The translations under genes were made by a program, and so were the position numbers. From positions 2,108,001 through 2,172,000 of the forward strand of contig CBDDIB010000002.1 in NCBI GenBank assembly GCA_965228695.1: a DNA stretch of 64,000 nt. Direction: 5' to 3'. The notes beneath the pieces were generated by a model, which was not told the origin of the DNA, made no database searches, and saw nothing but the letters and a program-made list of their open reading frames with translations. This document shows, piece by piece, positions 1 to 8,519 of the stretch. Source of the stretch: JAJFJD01 sp965228695. GTDB taxonomy: Bacteria; Pseudomonadota; Alphaproteobacteria; UBA8366. Position 1 is the first letter of the stretch. Each line of letters starts with the position of its first letter.

Positions 1-2
1 TG

Positions 3-542
3 GACGCGATGCGCCCGATCTACGACAAATACGATGTGCTGATTGCGCCGTCGACATACGGCCCGGCCTCTCGGCTCGACGATCATTCGACGGTGAGTTT
101 CTGGCAGAAGCCGAAGATCACCACGGTGTTCAACGTTACGGCCGGGCCGGCCTTATCGCTGTGCGCGGGTTTCAGCGAGTCGGGACTGCCGCTGCCCATG
201 CAGATTGTCGGGCGGCCCTTCGAGGACGCGACGGTTCTGAAAGCGGGATACGCCTTCGAGAAGGCTACGTCATGGCGGGACCGCCGGCCCGATCTCACGC
301 CGGGGGACGATCCGCTGGCGGTGGGGACGCCGGACATGTCGACGGATATCTCCGACGTGGACGACACAATGCGGGCGCGAGTCGACATGGCCTTGGCGCA
401 GGCGGGTCTCGAATTGCCGGAGGACATCTATCGTCAGGTCTTGGAAGCCGCGCCGCATGCACTAGCTTTGGCGGGACGTATTCCGCGCGATCATGGGTTC
501 AAGGACGAACCGGCGAATACGTGGCGTTTTCCGAGCGGTTGA
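3..542 (+). CDS. Amidase (AS family), C-terminal part only
   Basis: The reading frame enters from the left edge, so only the last 179 residues are visible. They contain the C-terminal features of amidase-signature enzymes (GatA/AtzF type): a segment with APSTYGPA, a TTVFNVTAGPALSLCAGF core and the GLPLPMQIVGRPF block, followed by the usual tail. The catalytic Lys-Ser-Ser triad lies upstream of the window and cannot be checked. The family hydrolyses carboxamides in the cytoplasm; the substrate is unknown. The last 44 bp overlap the end of the convergent phosphoesterase gene. Confidence 0.85.
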   Translation, partial: DAMRPIYDKYDVLIAPSTYGPASRLDDHSTVSFWQKPKITTVFNVTAGPALSLCAGFSESGLPLPMQIVGRPFEDATVLKAGYAFEKATSWRDRRPDLTPGDDPLAVGTPDMSTDISDVDDTMRARVDMALAQAGLELPEDIYRQVLEAAPHALALAGRIPRDHGFKDEPANTWRFPSG

Positions 543-1389
543 GCGGAAGGGGCGGCAGCTTCGTCGTCGATCCGTTCACGGCCATCCAGTTCCGCATGTC
601 GTTGTTGATGAAGAGCGGCGGCTCGACGAGGTCGTGCGTCACGCTTGCGCCGTCGAACGTATAGCGGACGTAGCCGACGCGGCGGGTGAGGCGGAGCCCT
701 CTCTTCGGCTTTCGAGTATCGATGAAGGATGTGGCGGGCGCCCAGACCAATCGGGTGCCGTTGTGCCGCAGGCTGCGATAACAGTGGCGGTGGCCGCTTG
801 CCACGAGTTTCACTTTGTGGACTTTACAGAGCGATAACAGCTGTTTCCGGCTGTTTGGCCATAGGGCCTGCAGGGACTTTCCGCGTTCGTGGGCCGACTC
901 GTGATAAAGCGGTTTGTGAATCAGGATGGCGGCGTGCCGCCCGCCCGCGCTGTCCAGGGCATCGGTCAACATACTCATCTGCGCCGCCTCGCCCGGCAGG
1001 CCGCTGTCCATAAGCTGCGCATTCAATCCGATGAACCGCCAATCGCCGAGGTCCTGCACCCAGAAATCGTCGCCGAAGGCTTTTCGGTACGCAGCACGCC
1101 GGGATCGCGTGATCGGCCCTTGCAGCCGGGTGTCGGGCGGCGTATCGCCGATATCGTGATTTCCCGGGATCGCGCGCCAAGGGACCGGCAACCGGTCCAT
1201 TTGTTCGCGGGCGAATGTCAGGTCTTCGGGAACCTTCGGGCCGTTCATGCACATGTCGCCGGTGACGAAGACGTAATCCGGCTTCTCGTCGGCCATACAC
1301 TCGAGGAACGCGTTCCAGTTGTCCTGGAAATACGCATGGCTGCGGCTGAGATGCGTGTCGGAAACCTGGACGATGCGGAGGGGCGGCAT
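499..1389 (-). CDS. Calcineurin-like metallophosphoesterase (GpdQ/CpdA type)
   Basis: A 296-residue protein with all metal-binding blocks of class III phosphodiesterases: SDTH at residues 10–13, GD at 44–45, GNHD at 76–79, an IHKPLYH block and GHRH near the C-terminus. There is no signal peptide, so it is cytoplasmic. Relatives hydrolyse phosphodiesters such as cAMP (CpdA) or glycerophosphodiesters (GpdQ). It is the last gene of the minus-strand run after the HIT gene (37-bp gap). The neighbouring phosphodiesterases and importer favour a role in breaking down an imported phosphodiester, but the substrate cannot be read from sequence. It overlaps the end of the amidase gene by 44 bp. Confidence 0.85.
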   Translation of the reverse strand: MPPLRIVQVSDTHLSRSHAYFQDNWNAFLECMADEKPDYVFVTGDMCMNGPKVPEDLTFAREQMDRLPVPWRAIPGNHDIGDTPPDTRLQGPITRSRRAAYRKAFGDDFWVQDLGDWRFIGLNAQLMDSGLPGEAAQMSMLTDALDSAGGRHAAILIHKPLYHESAHERGKSLQALWPNSRKQLLSLCKVHKVKLVASGHRHCYRSLRHNGTRLVWAPATSFIDTRKPKRGLRLTRRVGYVRYTFDGASVTHDLVEPPLFINNDMRNWMAVNGSTTKLPPLPLNRSENATYSPVRP

Positions 1390-1426
1390 GTGGGAGTCGA
1401 TGTTCGAGTTCTGTTGATGTTAATCG

Positions 1427-1849
1427 TTACAGCGCCGACCGAATTTTCGCGGCGATTTCTTCATACCGTTGATCGGGAAGTACTTCCACATCGGCCAGCT
1501 GGATCGGCGGTCCGCCCCAACACGGGTCGTCTTCGTACCGCGGTGTGACATGCCAATGCTGGTGTGGCACGACGTTGCCGTAATTCGCATAGTTCATGCG
1601 GGGTGCCACGAAGGCGGTTTGGATCGCCTTTGCAAGGACGCGCAGTTCGTTGTTGATCGCCGCGTACTCGGCGTCAGGGATAACCAGCATGTCCACGTAG
1701 TGGTTCTTCACCAACAGCGTCGTGCGCCCGGGAAAGGTCTGCCGGGCATCGACCATCGCGATCGTGCGGTCAAAGCTCGCTACCCATCTCGGGTTGGATT
1801 CGGCATTGGCAATTCGATGGCACATTCTGCAGTCTGCGGTGTCGCCCAT
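1427..1849 (-). CDS. HIT family protein (nucleotide hydrolase/transferase)
   Basis: 140 residues, the usual size of a single-domain HIT protein. The histidine triad is HQHWH at residues 96–100, followed by VTPRY; the central His of the triad is the family's nucleophile. The N-terminal CRMCH (residues 7–11) resembles the zinc-binding half-motif seen in many HIT hydrolases. Relatives cleave dinucleoside polyphosphates or phosphoramidates. The start has a good AGGAGAGG ribosome site. It lies 22 bp after the permease gene 1872–2750, so it is probably the sixth gene of the importer operon. Confidence 0.85.
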   Translation of the reverse strand: MGDTADCRMCHRIANAESNPRWVASFDRTIAMVDARQTFPGRTTLLVKNHYVDMLVIPDAEYAAINNELRVLAKAIQTAFVAPRMNYANYGNVVPHQHWHVTPRYEDDPCWGGPPIQLADVEVLPDQRYEEIAAKIRSAL

Positions 1850-1871
1850 GCCTTTTTCCTCTCCTTTTCAC

Positions 1872-2750
1872 CTATCTTCCACGCAGCGTCGGGTCGAGCC
1901 TATCACGGAGCCAGTCGCCGACGATACTGATCGACAAAGTCGTGAAGAATATGGTCAGGCCCGGAATCACCGATATCCACCACGCGAAGATCAGATGGTT
2001 GCGCCCGGCGCCGAGCATCTGCCCCAGGCTGGTGAGCGGCGGCTGGATGCCGAGGCCGAGGAAGCTGAGCGACGTTTCCAGCAGGATGGTGGAGGGGAAG
2101 TTCAACGTGAACTGCACGATCAAGGCGCTGGCGATATTCGGCAGGATGTGGCGGCCGTATATCCGCAACGGCCGCGCACCGAGCGACCGCACCGCGACGG
2201 CATAGCCGTGGGTTGTGGCCGACAGCACCATGCCGCGGGTTAACCGGGCATAGGCTTCCCAACCGTTGATCCCCATGATGATGATGAACAGCGTCAGGCT
2301 GTTGCCGAAAAAAGCGAGCACGGCGAGCGCGATGATGAGGAAGGGTACGGAGGCCTGCACGTCGACCATCATCATGATGACCTCCTCGACCCAGCCCCGC
2401 GCATGCGCCGCGACGAAACCAAGGAAGGTGCCGATGACCGCGCCGATGATCGTGCCCAAGATGGCAACGAAGACGCTGACCCGGATGGCAAAAAACAGCC
2501 GGCTGACGATATCGCGGCCCAATTCGTCGGTGCCCAGCAGGTACTGTTCCGGCCCGCCCAGCCACGACGGCGGCTTGAGGCGGTTCAACAGGTCCTGCGT
2601 CGTGAAGAGTTTCGGGGCGAGGAAATCGGCGAAGACCGCGATGAACAGGACCGCGGCGATAAACAGGAAGCAGATAAGCACCAGCGGTGGATATTTCGCC
2701 CAAACGCGAGGCGTAATACGGAACCGCGGTTCGTTTGTGATCTCCGCCAT
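1872..2750 (-). CDS. Peptide-type ABC permease (DppC-like)
   Basis: 292-residue inner-membrane protein. One membrane segment near residues 20–45 precedes a BPD-transport domain with the EAA-type loop (DVQASVPFLIIALAV … GWEAYARLTRG). The C-terminal part, SFLGLGIQPPLTSLGQML, is typical of DppC/OppC permeases of binding-protein family 5 importers. It forms the translocation pore with the DppB-like partner encoded 3 bp upstream. Start and stop are well placed and nothing is missing. Confidence 0.9.
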   Translation of the reverse strand: MAEITNEPRFRITPRVWAKYPPLVLICFLFIAAVLFIAVFADFLAPKLFTTQDLLNRLKPPSWLGGPEQYLLGTDELGRDIVSRLFFAIRVSVFVAILGTIIGAVIGTFLGFVAAHARGWVEEVIMMMVDVQASVPFLIIALAVLAFFGNSLTLFIIIMGINGWEAYARLTRGMVLSATTHGYAVAVRSLGARPLRIYGRHILPNIASALIVQFTLNFPSTILLETSLSFLGLGIQPPLTSLGQMLGAGRNHLIFAWWISVIPGLTIFFTTLSISIVGDWLRDRLDPTLRGR

Positions 2751-2753
2751 CGC

Positions 2754-3692
2754 CTAGTCCTTGTCCATCGTGCTGCTGACGCGGATGCGCGGATCGATCC
2801 AGCCATAGATCAGATCGACGACCAGGTTTGCCGTTACCATGGTCAAGGCCACCAAGATGAGGATCGTCTGTACGATCGCGAGGTCGCGGCCGCTGACCGA
2901 TGTCACGAGCAGCCGGCCGACGCCGGGCCAGGCGAAGACAGTCTCGGTGACGACCGAGCCGGCCACCAGATCGCCGAGCCGGAACCCAATGATTGTCACG
3001 ATGGGGATGGCGGCATTCGGCAACGCATGCCACGCGATTCGCCGGTAGCGCGGCACGCCCTTGGCTGTCGCCGCCCGCATGTAGGATTTGTTCAGTACCT
3101 CCAGCATCGAGGATCGCGCGAACCGGGCGATCGACCCGGCGCCCGCCGTGCCAAGCGTCACGACGGGCATGATCAAATGCATCCACGTACCACTGCCGGA
3201 GCTAGGTAAGAGTCTTAGCCACATCGCGAAAATGAGGATCAGCACTATTCCGAGGAAGAAGTTGGGGATGCTGTAGCCAAAGACGGCGAATCCCATCGTG
3301 AAGCGGTCAAGCGGCGTATTTCGGTTGAGCGCCGCCAATATGCCGAGAGGCACGCCGAGAAATATGCCGAAGGCAAAGGACGCGAGGCCGAGTTGCAGGG
3401 TCCTAGGGATACGCTCGGCGACCACCTCGACGGCGTCGCGCTCGTCCTTGAAGGAAAAGCCCAGATCGCCGCTGAAGACGCCTTGGAAATACCGGAAATA
3501 CTGCTCATGGAGCGGCTCGTCGAGCCCGTATTTTGCGCGGTAGTATTCGACGATTTCGGGGTCCGCCTCGTCTCCGACCAAATTTTCGACCGGGTCCCCT
3601 GAAACCCGTAGAACAATGAAGACGAAGGACAGGACGATCAGTACGGTGACCATCGCGCGCAGGATCTTTACGCAAAGAAAACGGAAGTTCAT
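2754..3692 (-). CDS. Peptide-type ABC permease (DppB-like)
   Basis: 312 residues from the ATG at 3692, which overlaps the stop of the upstream ATPase gene (ATGA overlap). A longer open frame runs to 3812 but its extra residues are just the ATPase gene read out of frame. The protein begins MNFRFLCVKILRAM with the first membrane helix at once, then has the DppB hallmarks: GDPVENLVGDEADPE in the periplasmic loop, LGFSFKD, and FAWPGVGRLLVTSV near the C-terminus. It pairs with the DppC-like permease that follows. Confidence 0.9.
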   Translation of the reverse strand: MNFRFLCVKILRAMVTVLIVLSFVFIVLRVSGDPVENLVGDEADPEIVEYYRAKYGLDEPLHEQYFRYFQGVFSGDLGFSFKDERDAVEVVAERIPRTLQLGLASFAFGIFLGVPLGILAALNRNTPLDRFTMGFAVFGYSIPNFFLGIVLILIFAMWLRLLPSSGSGTWMHLIMPVVTLGTAGAGSIARFARSSMLEVLNKSYMRAATAKGVPRYRRIAWHALPNAAIPIVTIIGFRLGDLVAGSVVTETVFAWPGVGRLLVTSVSGRDLAIVQTILILVALTMVTANLVVDLIYGWIDPRIRVSSTMDKD

Positions 3693-4687
3693 GACGTCCA
3701 CCGCTCGGCGAAATGACAGGCCACGGCCCGGCCGGGCGCAATGGTGCGAAAGTCGGGCTCTTCGGTCCGGCACCTGTCCTCGGCGAAGGGGCAGCGTGTA
3801 TGGAACCGGCATCCGTTGGGCACCGAGATCGGGCTAGGCGGGTCGCCCTCGAGCAAGATCTTATCGCGGGTCGCGTCCGGGTCCGGGATCGGAATGGCGG
3901 ATATCAGGGCGCGGCTGTACGGATGCAGCGGTTGTTCGAAAAGGCTGTTTCGGTCGGCCATTTCGACGATTTGACCGACATACATCACGGCTACCCGTTC
4001 GCAGATGTGCCGGACGATTCCGAGATCGTGCGAGATGAACAGATAGGACAGGTTGAACCGGCCTTGAAGCTCATTGAGGAGGTTGACCACCTGCGCCTGA
4101 ACCGACACGTCGAGCGCGGAAACCGGCTCATCGCAGACGATGAGTTTGGGTTGCAGGATAAGCGCGCGGGCGATGACGACGCGTTGCTGTTGTCCACCGC
4201 TCAATTCGTGCGGGAACCGGTCCCGCACCGCACGGGGCAAGCCGACCGCGTCGAGCATCTCATCGACTTTTCCGTTTCGTTCGGCAGCGTCGCCGATGTC
4301 GTGTATATCCAGCGGTTCCCGAATCTGCGTCGCGATCGCAATGCGGGGGTCGAGCGACCCATACGGGTCCTGGAAAATCATTTGCATCTCGCAGCGCATT
4401 TGTCGCCATTCGGCAACCGATAGCGTGTCGAGCGATTTGCCGTCGAACCGCACCGCGCCCGATGTTGGGCTGTCGATCCCGAGGACGAGCCGGCCAGTCG
4501 TGCTCTTACCGCAACCGCTTTCGCCGACGAGGCCGAGCGTTTCGCCGCGGTTCAGATCGAATCGGATGCCGTCGACCGCCCGTACATGGGAGGCCCGGCG
4601 AAAAAGCCGTCCGCCGCCGACCCGGAAATGGCGCGTCAGGTCGTCGACCTCGAGCAGGGGTGTGTTGGCGGGGACATGACCGTCCAT
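3689..4687 (-). CDS. ABC transporter ATPase (DppF/OppF-like)
   Basis: 332-residue cytoplasmic ATPase. Walker A is GESGCGKST, the signature is LSGGQQQR and Walker B is LIVCDEPVSALD. The C-terminal oligopeptide-transporter extension has the cysteine-containing NGCRFHTRCPFAEDRC block found in the peptide/nickel importer subfamily. It forms a heterodimer with the DppD-like ATPase encoded just upstream. The genes are translationally coupled: the upstream stop and this start share one base (TAATG). Confidence 0.92.
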   Translation of the reverse strand: MDGHVPANTPLLEVDDLTRHFRVGGGRLFRRASHVRAVDGIRFDLNRGETLGLVGESGCGKSTTGRLVLGIDSPTSGAVRFDGKSLDTLSVAEWRQMRCEMQMIFQDPYGSLDPRIAIATQIREPLDIHDIGDAAERNGKVDEMLDAVGLPRAVRDRFPHELSGGQQQRVVIARALILQPKLIVCDEPVSALDVSVQAQVVNLLNELQGRFNLSYLFISHDLGIVRHICERVAVMYVGQIVEMADRNSLFEQPLHPYSRALISAIPIPDPDATRDKILLEGDPPSPISVPNGCRFHTRCPFAEDRCRTEEPDFRTIAPGRAVACHFAERWTS

Positions 4688-5658
4688 TAGTGGGCTTCCC
4701 TTGGGTGATGACAGGCGACCGGATGGCTCGCTTCCGCGCTACTCAATCCGGGTTCGGTTTCGGTGCAGATGGATGACGCATGGGGACAGCGCGGCGCGAA
4801 ACTGCAACCGGAGGGCAGGTCGGCCGGCGAAGGAACCCAGCCCTGAATGGGGGATAGAACGTCGACATGCTGATCGACGCGCGGTAAGGATCCGAGCAGG
4901 CCGACCGTATAGGGGTGGCGGGGCCGGTAGAACAGGTCGCGCACCGGCGCTTCCTCGACGATACGGCCGCAATACATGACGGAGACGGCGTCGGCCATCT
5001 CGGCGACCACGCCCAGATCATGCGTCACAAGTACGATCGACATACCGAGCTCGGTCTGCAGATCGCGGAGGAGATCGAGAATCTGCGCCTGAATGGTAAC
5101 GTCCAGGGCGGTCGTCGGTTCGTCCGCGATCAGGAGTTTCGGCCGACAGGCGAGCGCCATCGCGATCATGACCCGCTGGCTCATGCCGCCTGACAATTGA
5201 TGTGGGTATTCCTTGAGGCGCGCCGCCGGTTCGGGAATGCCGACCATTTCCAGGAGGCGCTGCGCCTCTTTTTGCGCGGCGTCGCCCGACAAATCTTGAT
5301 GCAGCGACAGGCTTTCGGCGAGCTGCCGTCCGACCGGATGGACCGGATTCAACGCGTTCATCGGGTCTTGGAAAATCATCGCGATGTCGCGCCCGCGGAT
5401 CGCGTTGAGTTGGGCGTCCGCGAACGACAACAAATCCTGATCCCGAAACCGGATGTTGCCGGAAACGATTCGCCCGTTCGGCGGCGTCAGCCGAAGCACC
5501 GCATGGCAGGTGACGGATTTTCCGCAGCCGCTTTCGCCGACGAGGCACAGCGTCTTGCCTTCCGGAACATGCAGCGTCACCCCATCAACCGCCGGGACGA
5601 CACCCTCCTCGGTGTCGAAGTGGATGCGCAAATCATCGATTTCGAGCAGGTTTGCCAT
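4687..5658 (-). CDS. ABC transporter ATPase (DppD/OppD-like)
   Basis: 323 residues from the ATG at 5658 (MANLLEIDDL). An upstream ATG at 5688 would add ten residues, but it lies inside the stem of the hairpin at 5686–5720 and would have no accessible ribosome site, so the shorter start is preferred. Walker A GESGCGKS, signature LSGGMSQR and Walker B LLIADEPTTALD are intact. The C-terminal SGCSFAPRCPHASSIC block is that of the peptide-importer subfamily. It provides the second ATPase half for the importer. Confidence 0.88.
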   Translation of the reverse strand: MANLLEIDDLRIHFDTEEGVVPAVDGVTLHVPEGKTLCLVGESGCGKSVTCHAVLRLTPPNGRIVSGNIRFRDQDLLSFADAQLNAIRGRDIAMIFQDPMNALNPVHPVGRQLAESLSLHQDLSGDAAQKEAQRLLEMVGIPEPAARLKEYPHQLSGGMSQRVMIAMALACRPKLLIADEPTTALDVTIQAQILDLLRDLQTELGMSIVLVTHDLGVVAEMADAVSVMYCGRIVEEAPVRDLFYRPRHPYTVGLLGSLPRVDQHVDVLSPIQGWVPSPADLPSGCSFAPRCPHASSICTETEPGLSSAEASHPVACHHPREAH

Positions 5659-5685
5659 CGGCCGCCGTTGATAAGGGAAAAGGGA

Positions 5686-5720
5686 CATGCCGGCCCCCGG
5701 GGGCGATAGGGGCCGGCATG
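5686..5720 (-). terminator. Hairpin between binding-protein and ATPase genes (attenuator or mRNA-stabiliser)
   Basis: A perfect 12-bp inverted repeat (5686–5697 with 5709–5720, CATGCCGGCCCC / GGGGCCGGCATG) around an 11-base loop. It lies between the binding-protein stop (5742) and the DppD-like start. There is no T-tract, so it is more likely a partial terminator or 3'-end stabiliser that keeps binding-protein mRNA in excess. Confidence 0.7.
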
Positions 5721-5741
5721 TTGCAGGTTTCCAGTGCCGTA

Positions 5742-7433
5742 CTAGTTTGTGGCCGTAACCTTCAGGTTATCGGGCCGCAAGTCCATGTAGTACAGCGTGT
5801 AAGGCGTCCAATCGATGCCCTTGCGGACGCCATAGGTCGAGATCGGATTGTAGAGAAGCGTACCGGGGACCTCGTCCTCGAAAATATCGAGTGTCCTTTG
5901 GAAGACCTTTCTCCGTTCCGCCTGGTCGCCCGATCCAAGCAACGTCTTCATGCCGTCGTTGAATTCCGCCGGCGCTTTCCAGAGCTTGTGTTTGCGCTGG
6001 ACTGCGGCAAGCGGACCCCAATTCAGGTAGATGGCTCCGACCGGATCGGGATACCGGAAAGTGTTCGACCAAGGATAGATCGCGACGCCCTTGGCGCGGA
6101 CGGCCTTGAAGTTCTCGACAGGTTCCAATTTGATATTGAAGCCGACCGCTTTCCACATCTCCTGGATAATCTGTGCGGCTTCGGTGCTATTGGTGTAGTA
6201 GCCCGGAATAAACCGGTAGCTCACCGTCTCACCCTTATAGCCGGCCTCTTTCAGGAGCTTCTTGGCTGCCGCGGGATCGTAGCGGTATCCGACGCGATTC
6301 TTGTCGTAGAGTTCGCCGAACGACGGCAGTTGATGACCGTTGGCCGTGAAGGTCTTGCCGTCCCACAGCGCCTTGATCAACTTGCTGCGGTCGATGGCGA
6401 GGCTGAGCGCTTGGCGAACGCGCTTGTCCTTCAAGGACGGATGCGTCGTGTTGAACACCACGACATGCGAATTGTCGATCACGACGGATTTGGCTTGGAG
6501 ATCCTTGTAGTTTTTGACGACCTTGACCTGATCCGGCGGAATTTCGACGATGATGTCGTACTCGCCGCTGACGAGCCCGGCGATCCGCGCGGACGTTTCC
6601 GGGACAACCTTGAAGGTAACGCTCTTCGCCGCCGGCTTGCCCATGAAATAGTCGTCGTTCGACGCGAGGGCGATATAGTCGCCGGACTTCCAGTCGCGGA
6701 ATTTATACGGCCCGGTCCCGACCGGGTTCCAGGTCAGTTCCTTGATCGCCGTATGCATCCAATGCGGCTTGCCCTTCTTTTTCTTCTTCTTCTTGCCTTT
6801 CTTGGCGTCGTCGCCGCCCTTCATCTTGGCCATCGCGGCTTGCACGGCCGCTTCGCCTTTTTCCTTATATTTGTAGTAGGACGCCTTACTGACGATCCAA
6901 GATGCATAGGACGATAGGCGATGCTCCAATACGAGATCGGGCTTCTTGGTCACGATGCGAACTTTGTGCTCGCCCAGCTTTTCCACGCGGTCGATATTGC
7001 CAAGGAAACTGCGGCCACGCGGAATGGCTGAATTCTTGCCCGTCAGCCGCTCTTTCGAAAAGGTGAACAGCACGTCGTCGGCGGTAAACGCGCCGCCGTC
7101 GTGGAACTTAACGCCTTTGCGCAGTTCGAGATCCAGCGTGCTGGGGTCGATCCGCTTCCACGATGTGGCCAGGCCCGGGATCAATTTCGGGCTGGCGTTC
7201 CCGGTATCCGTGCGGAAATCGCGGCGGATCAGCGTATCGAAGATCGAATAGGTGACGCGGACATCCACGTTGCCGCTGCGCACGGCGGGTTCTAGTCCGC
7301 GTGGCAACTTGTTCACGGCGACGGTGAGGTCGGGTCGAGTGTCGGCCATGGCGGCTTGGCTTGCCGGCAGCATCATCGCGACGGCAAGTGCCGCCGCGGT
7401 GAGGGGCCGCATGAGTGTCGTAAATTTCAACAT
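5742..7433 (-). CDS. ABC substrate-binding protein, family 5 (peptide/opine type)
   Basis: 563 residues with a signal peptide (hydrophobic stretch at about 10–25, AlaXAla-type site near ASQAAMADT), so periplasmic. The body has family 5 features: LELRKGVKFHDGGAFTADDV, PVGTGPYKFRDWKSGDYI, and VRQALSLAIDRSKLI. Family 5 proteins bind peptides, nickel, sugars or opines, and the ligand is not readable here. An unusual lysine-rich insert with seven consecutive Lys lies at about residues 210–222. It is the first transporter gene of the operon, 80 bp after the RpiR gene. The ribosome site GGAGGT abuts the ATG; a TTG one codon later would be better spaced. Confidence 0.9.
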   Translation of the reverse strand: MLKFTTLMRPLTAAALAVAMMLPASQAAMADTRPDLTVAVNKLPRGLEPAVRSGNVDVRVTYSIFDTLIRRDFRTDTGNASPKLIPGLATSWKRIDPSTLDLELRKGVKFHDGGAFTADDVLFTFSKERLTGKNSAIPRGRSFLGNIDRVEKLGEHKVRIVTKKPDLVLEHRLSSYASWIVSKASYYKYKEKGEAAVQAAMAKMKGGDDAKKGKKKKKKKGKPHWMHTAIKELTWNPVGTGPYKFRDWKSGDYIALASNDDYFMGKPAAKSVTFKVVPETSARIAGLVSGEYDIIVEIPPDQVKVVKNYKDLQAKSVVIDNSHVVVFNTTHPSLKDKRVRQALSLAIDRSKLIKALWDGKTFTANGHQLPSFGELYDKNRVGYRYDPAAAKKLLKEAGYKGETVSYRFIPGYYTNSTEAAQIIQEMWKAVGFNIKLEPVENFKAVRAKGVAIYPWSNTFRYPDPVGAIYLNWGPLAAVQRKHKLWKAPAEFNDGMKTLLGSGDQAERRKVFQRTLDIFEDEVPGTLLYNPISTYGVRKGIDWTPYTLYYMDLRPDNLKVTATN

Positions 7434-7513
7434 ACCTCCGTACTCCCAATCAGTAGTAACAGTGGATCGTAGGCGCCGGCGGAGCCGGCATTGTGTTTGC
7501 TCTCGGATGTTTC

Positions 7514-8371
7514 TTATCTGGCGAACGTTTCCTCGAGCTCGTTCAGTTTTTCCAGGGACGTCAGCGATTTGCCGTCGTCTAGGCGCGAAATTTCAAGGAT
7601 CAGCGTGTTGCAAACCGCCAAGGGAACGGTCAGCGATTGTGACTCGCCACGCTCGCCACGGGATGCCGCAAGCAGAATGTCGGGGTTCGGCCGGAGCGTC
7701 GCACCGGTGTAGTCGCTGATGATCATGCTCAACGCGCCGGCATTCTGCGTGTAGCGCAACAGGTCTTCGAGACCTTCCGGCGGTTTGGTGAAAGCGAAGC
7801 CGATCACGAAATCGGTCTCGCGCAGGTCGATCAGCTCGTCGGCCATTTCCTTGCCGTGTTTATCGATCGCCGTCGCCAAATAGCCGGATCGCTGCAGCCG
7901 CAGCGTCAGGAGTTGTTTCAAGGTCGCCGCATGGTTGCGGCCGAAGACATAGATGCGGCGCGCGCGGATGATTGCGTTGGCGGCGGCTTCGATGTCCGCT
8001 TGCGAGATCTTCCGTGGAAGATCCTGTAGCGCCGTGATTTCACTTTCGACCAGCGCGGAAAGAATTGACGGTCCTTCCATATGGGCAAGCCGCGCGCGGA
8101 CCCGTTCCGCGGGCGGCAGCACGTCGAGCATTTCCGATTGAAGCTGCGAGCGAAGTTCCGGATACCCGCTATAGCCGAGTTTTTGCGCCAGCCGGACCGC
8201 GCTCGTCGGATGCGCCGCTGCACGGGTCGCAATCTCCGGCAGTGATAGCAGGGCGCCCTCCCGTGGGTTCGAAAGAAGTTCGTCGATGATACGGCGATCC
8301 GTCTTCGTCAAGCGGCCCGGGAATTTCTCGATTGTTTCTTCAAAGGTCATTCGTGACCGATCTCGCGTCAT
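7514..8371 (-). CDS. RpiR-family transcriptional regulator
   Basis: 285 residues: an N-terminal RpiR helix-turn-helix (about 10–90, with LSLPEIATRAAAHPTSAVRLAQKLGYSGYPEL) followed by a SIS sugar-phosphate-binding domain (about 125–260, with RRIYVFGRNHA and DFVIGFAFTKPPEGLEDLLRYT). RpiR proteins usually bind phosphosugars and control nearby catabolic genes. The gene is divergent from the two phosphodiesterase genes and upstream of the importer on its own strand, so it probably controls both. An internal ATG at 8350 is an alternative start. Confidence 0.88.
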   Translation of the reverse strand: MTRDRSRMTFEETIEKFPGRLTKTDRRIIDELLSNPREGALLSLPEIATRAAAHPTSAVRLAQKLGYSGYPELRSQLQSEMLDVLPPAERVRARLAHMEGPSILSALVESEITALQDLPRKISQADIEAAANAIIRARRIYVFGRNHAATLKQLLTLRLQRSGYLATAIDKHGKEMADELIDLRETDFVIGFAFTKPPEGLEDLLRYTQNAGALSMIISDYTGATLRPNPDILLAASRGERGESQSLTVPLAVCNTLILEISRLDDGKSLTSLEKLNELEETFAR

Positions 8372-8422
8372 TTTTCGCGTTTCAATCGATTTATGCTACA
8401 ACCCGAACCGACATCATGCAAT

Positions 8423-8466
8423 ATTCTGTGCAGAATAAAGTTTTTTGCACAATTCGTTGCAGAATT
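8423..8466. promoter_or_regulatory. Candidate RpiR operator pair
   Basis: Two similar dyads in the divergent rpiR/phosphodiesterase spacer: ATTCTGTGCAGAAT (8423–8436, 6-bp arms) and AATTCGTTGCAGAATT (8451–8466, 5-bp arms). They share ATTC-N2-TGCAGAAT, are repeated at a 29-bp interval, and stand out in an AT-richer stretch. Position and symmetry fit binding sites for the divergently encoded regulator; assignment to that protein is inferred. Confidence 0.55.
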
Positions 8467-8519
8467 ATGACGCGGCCGGTGGGAGATCGACCGGTAAGAC
8501 CTTGCGAGAAGGACGGACG

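Noticed and set aside
5652..6917. 421-codon open frame on the plus strand
   Set aside because: It is antisense to the family 5 binding-protein gene, whose signal peptide, motifs and operon position are clear. The translation has no recognisable domain and the frame is a by-product of high GC.
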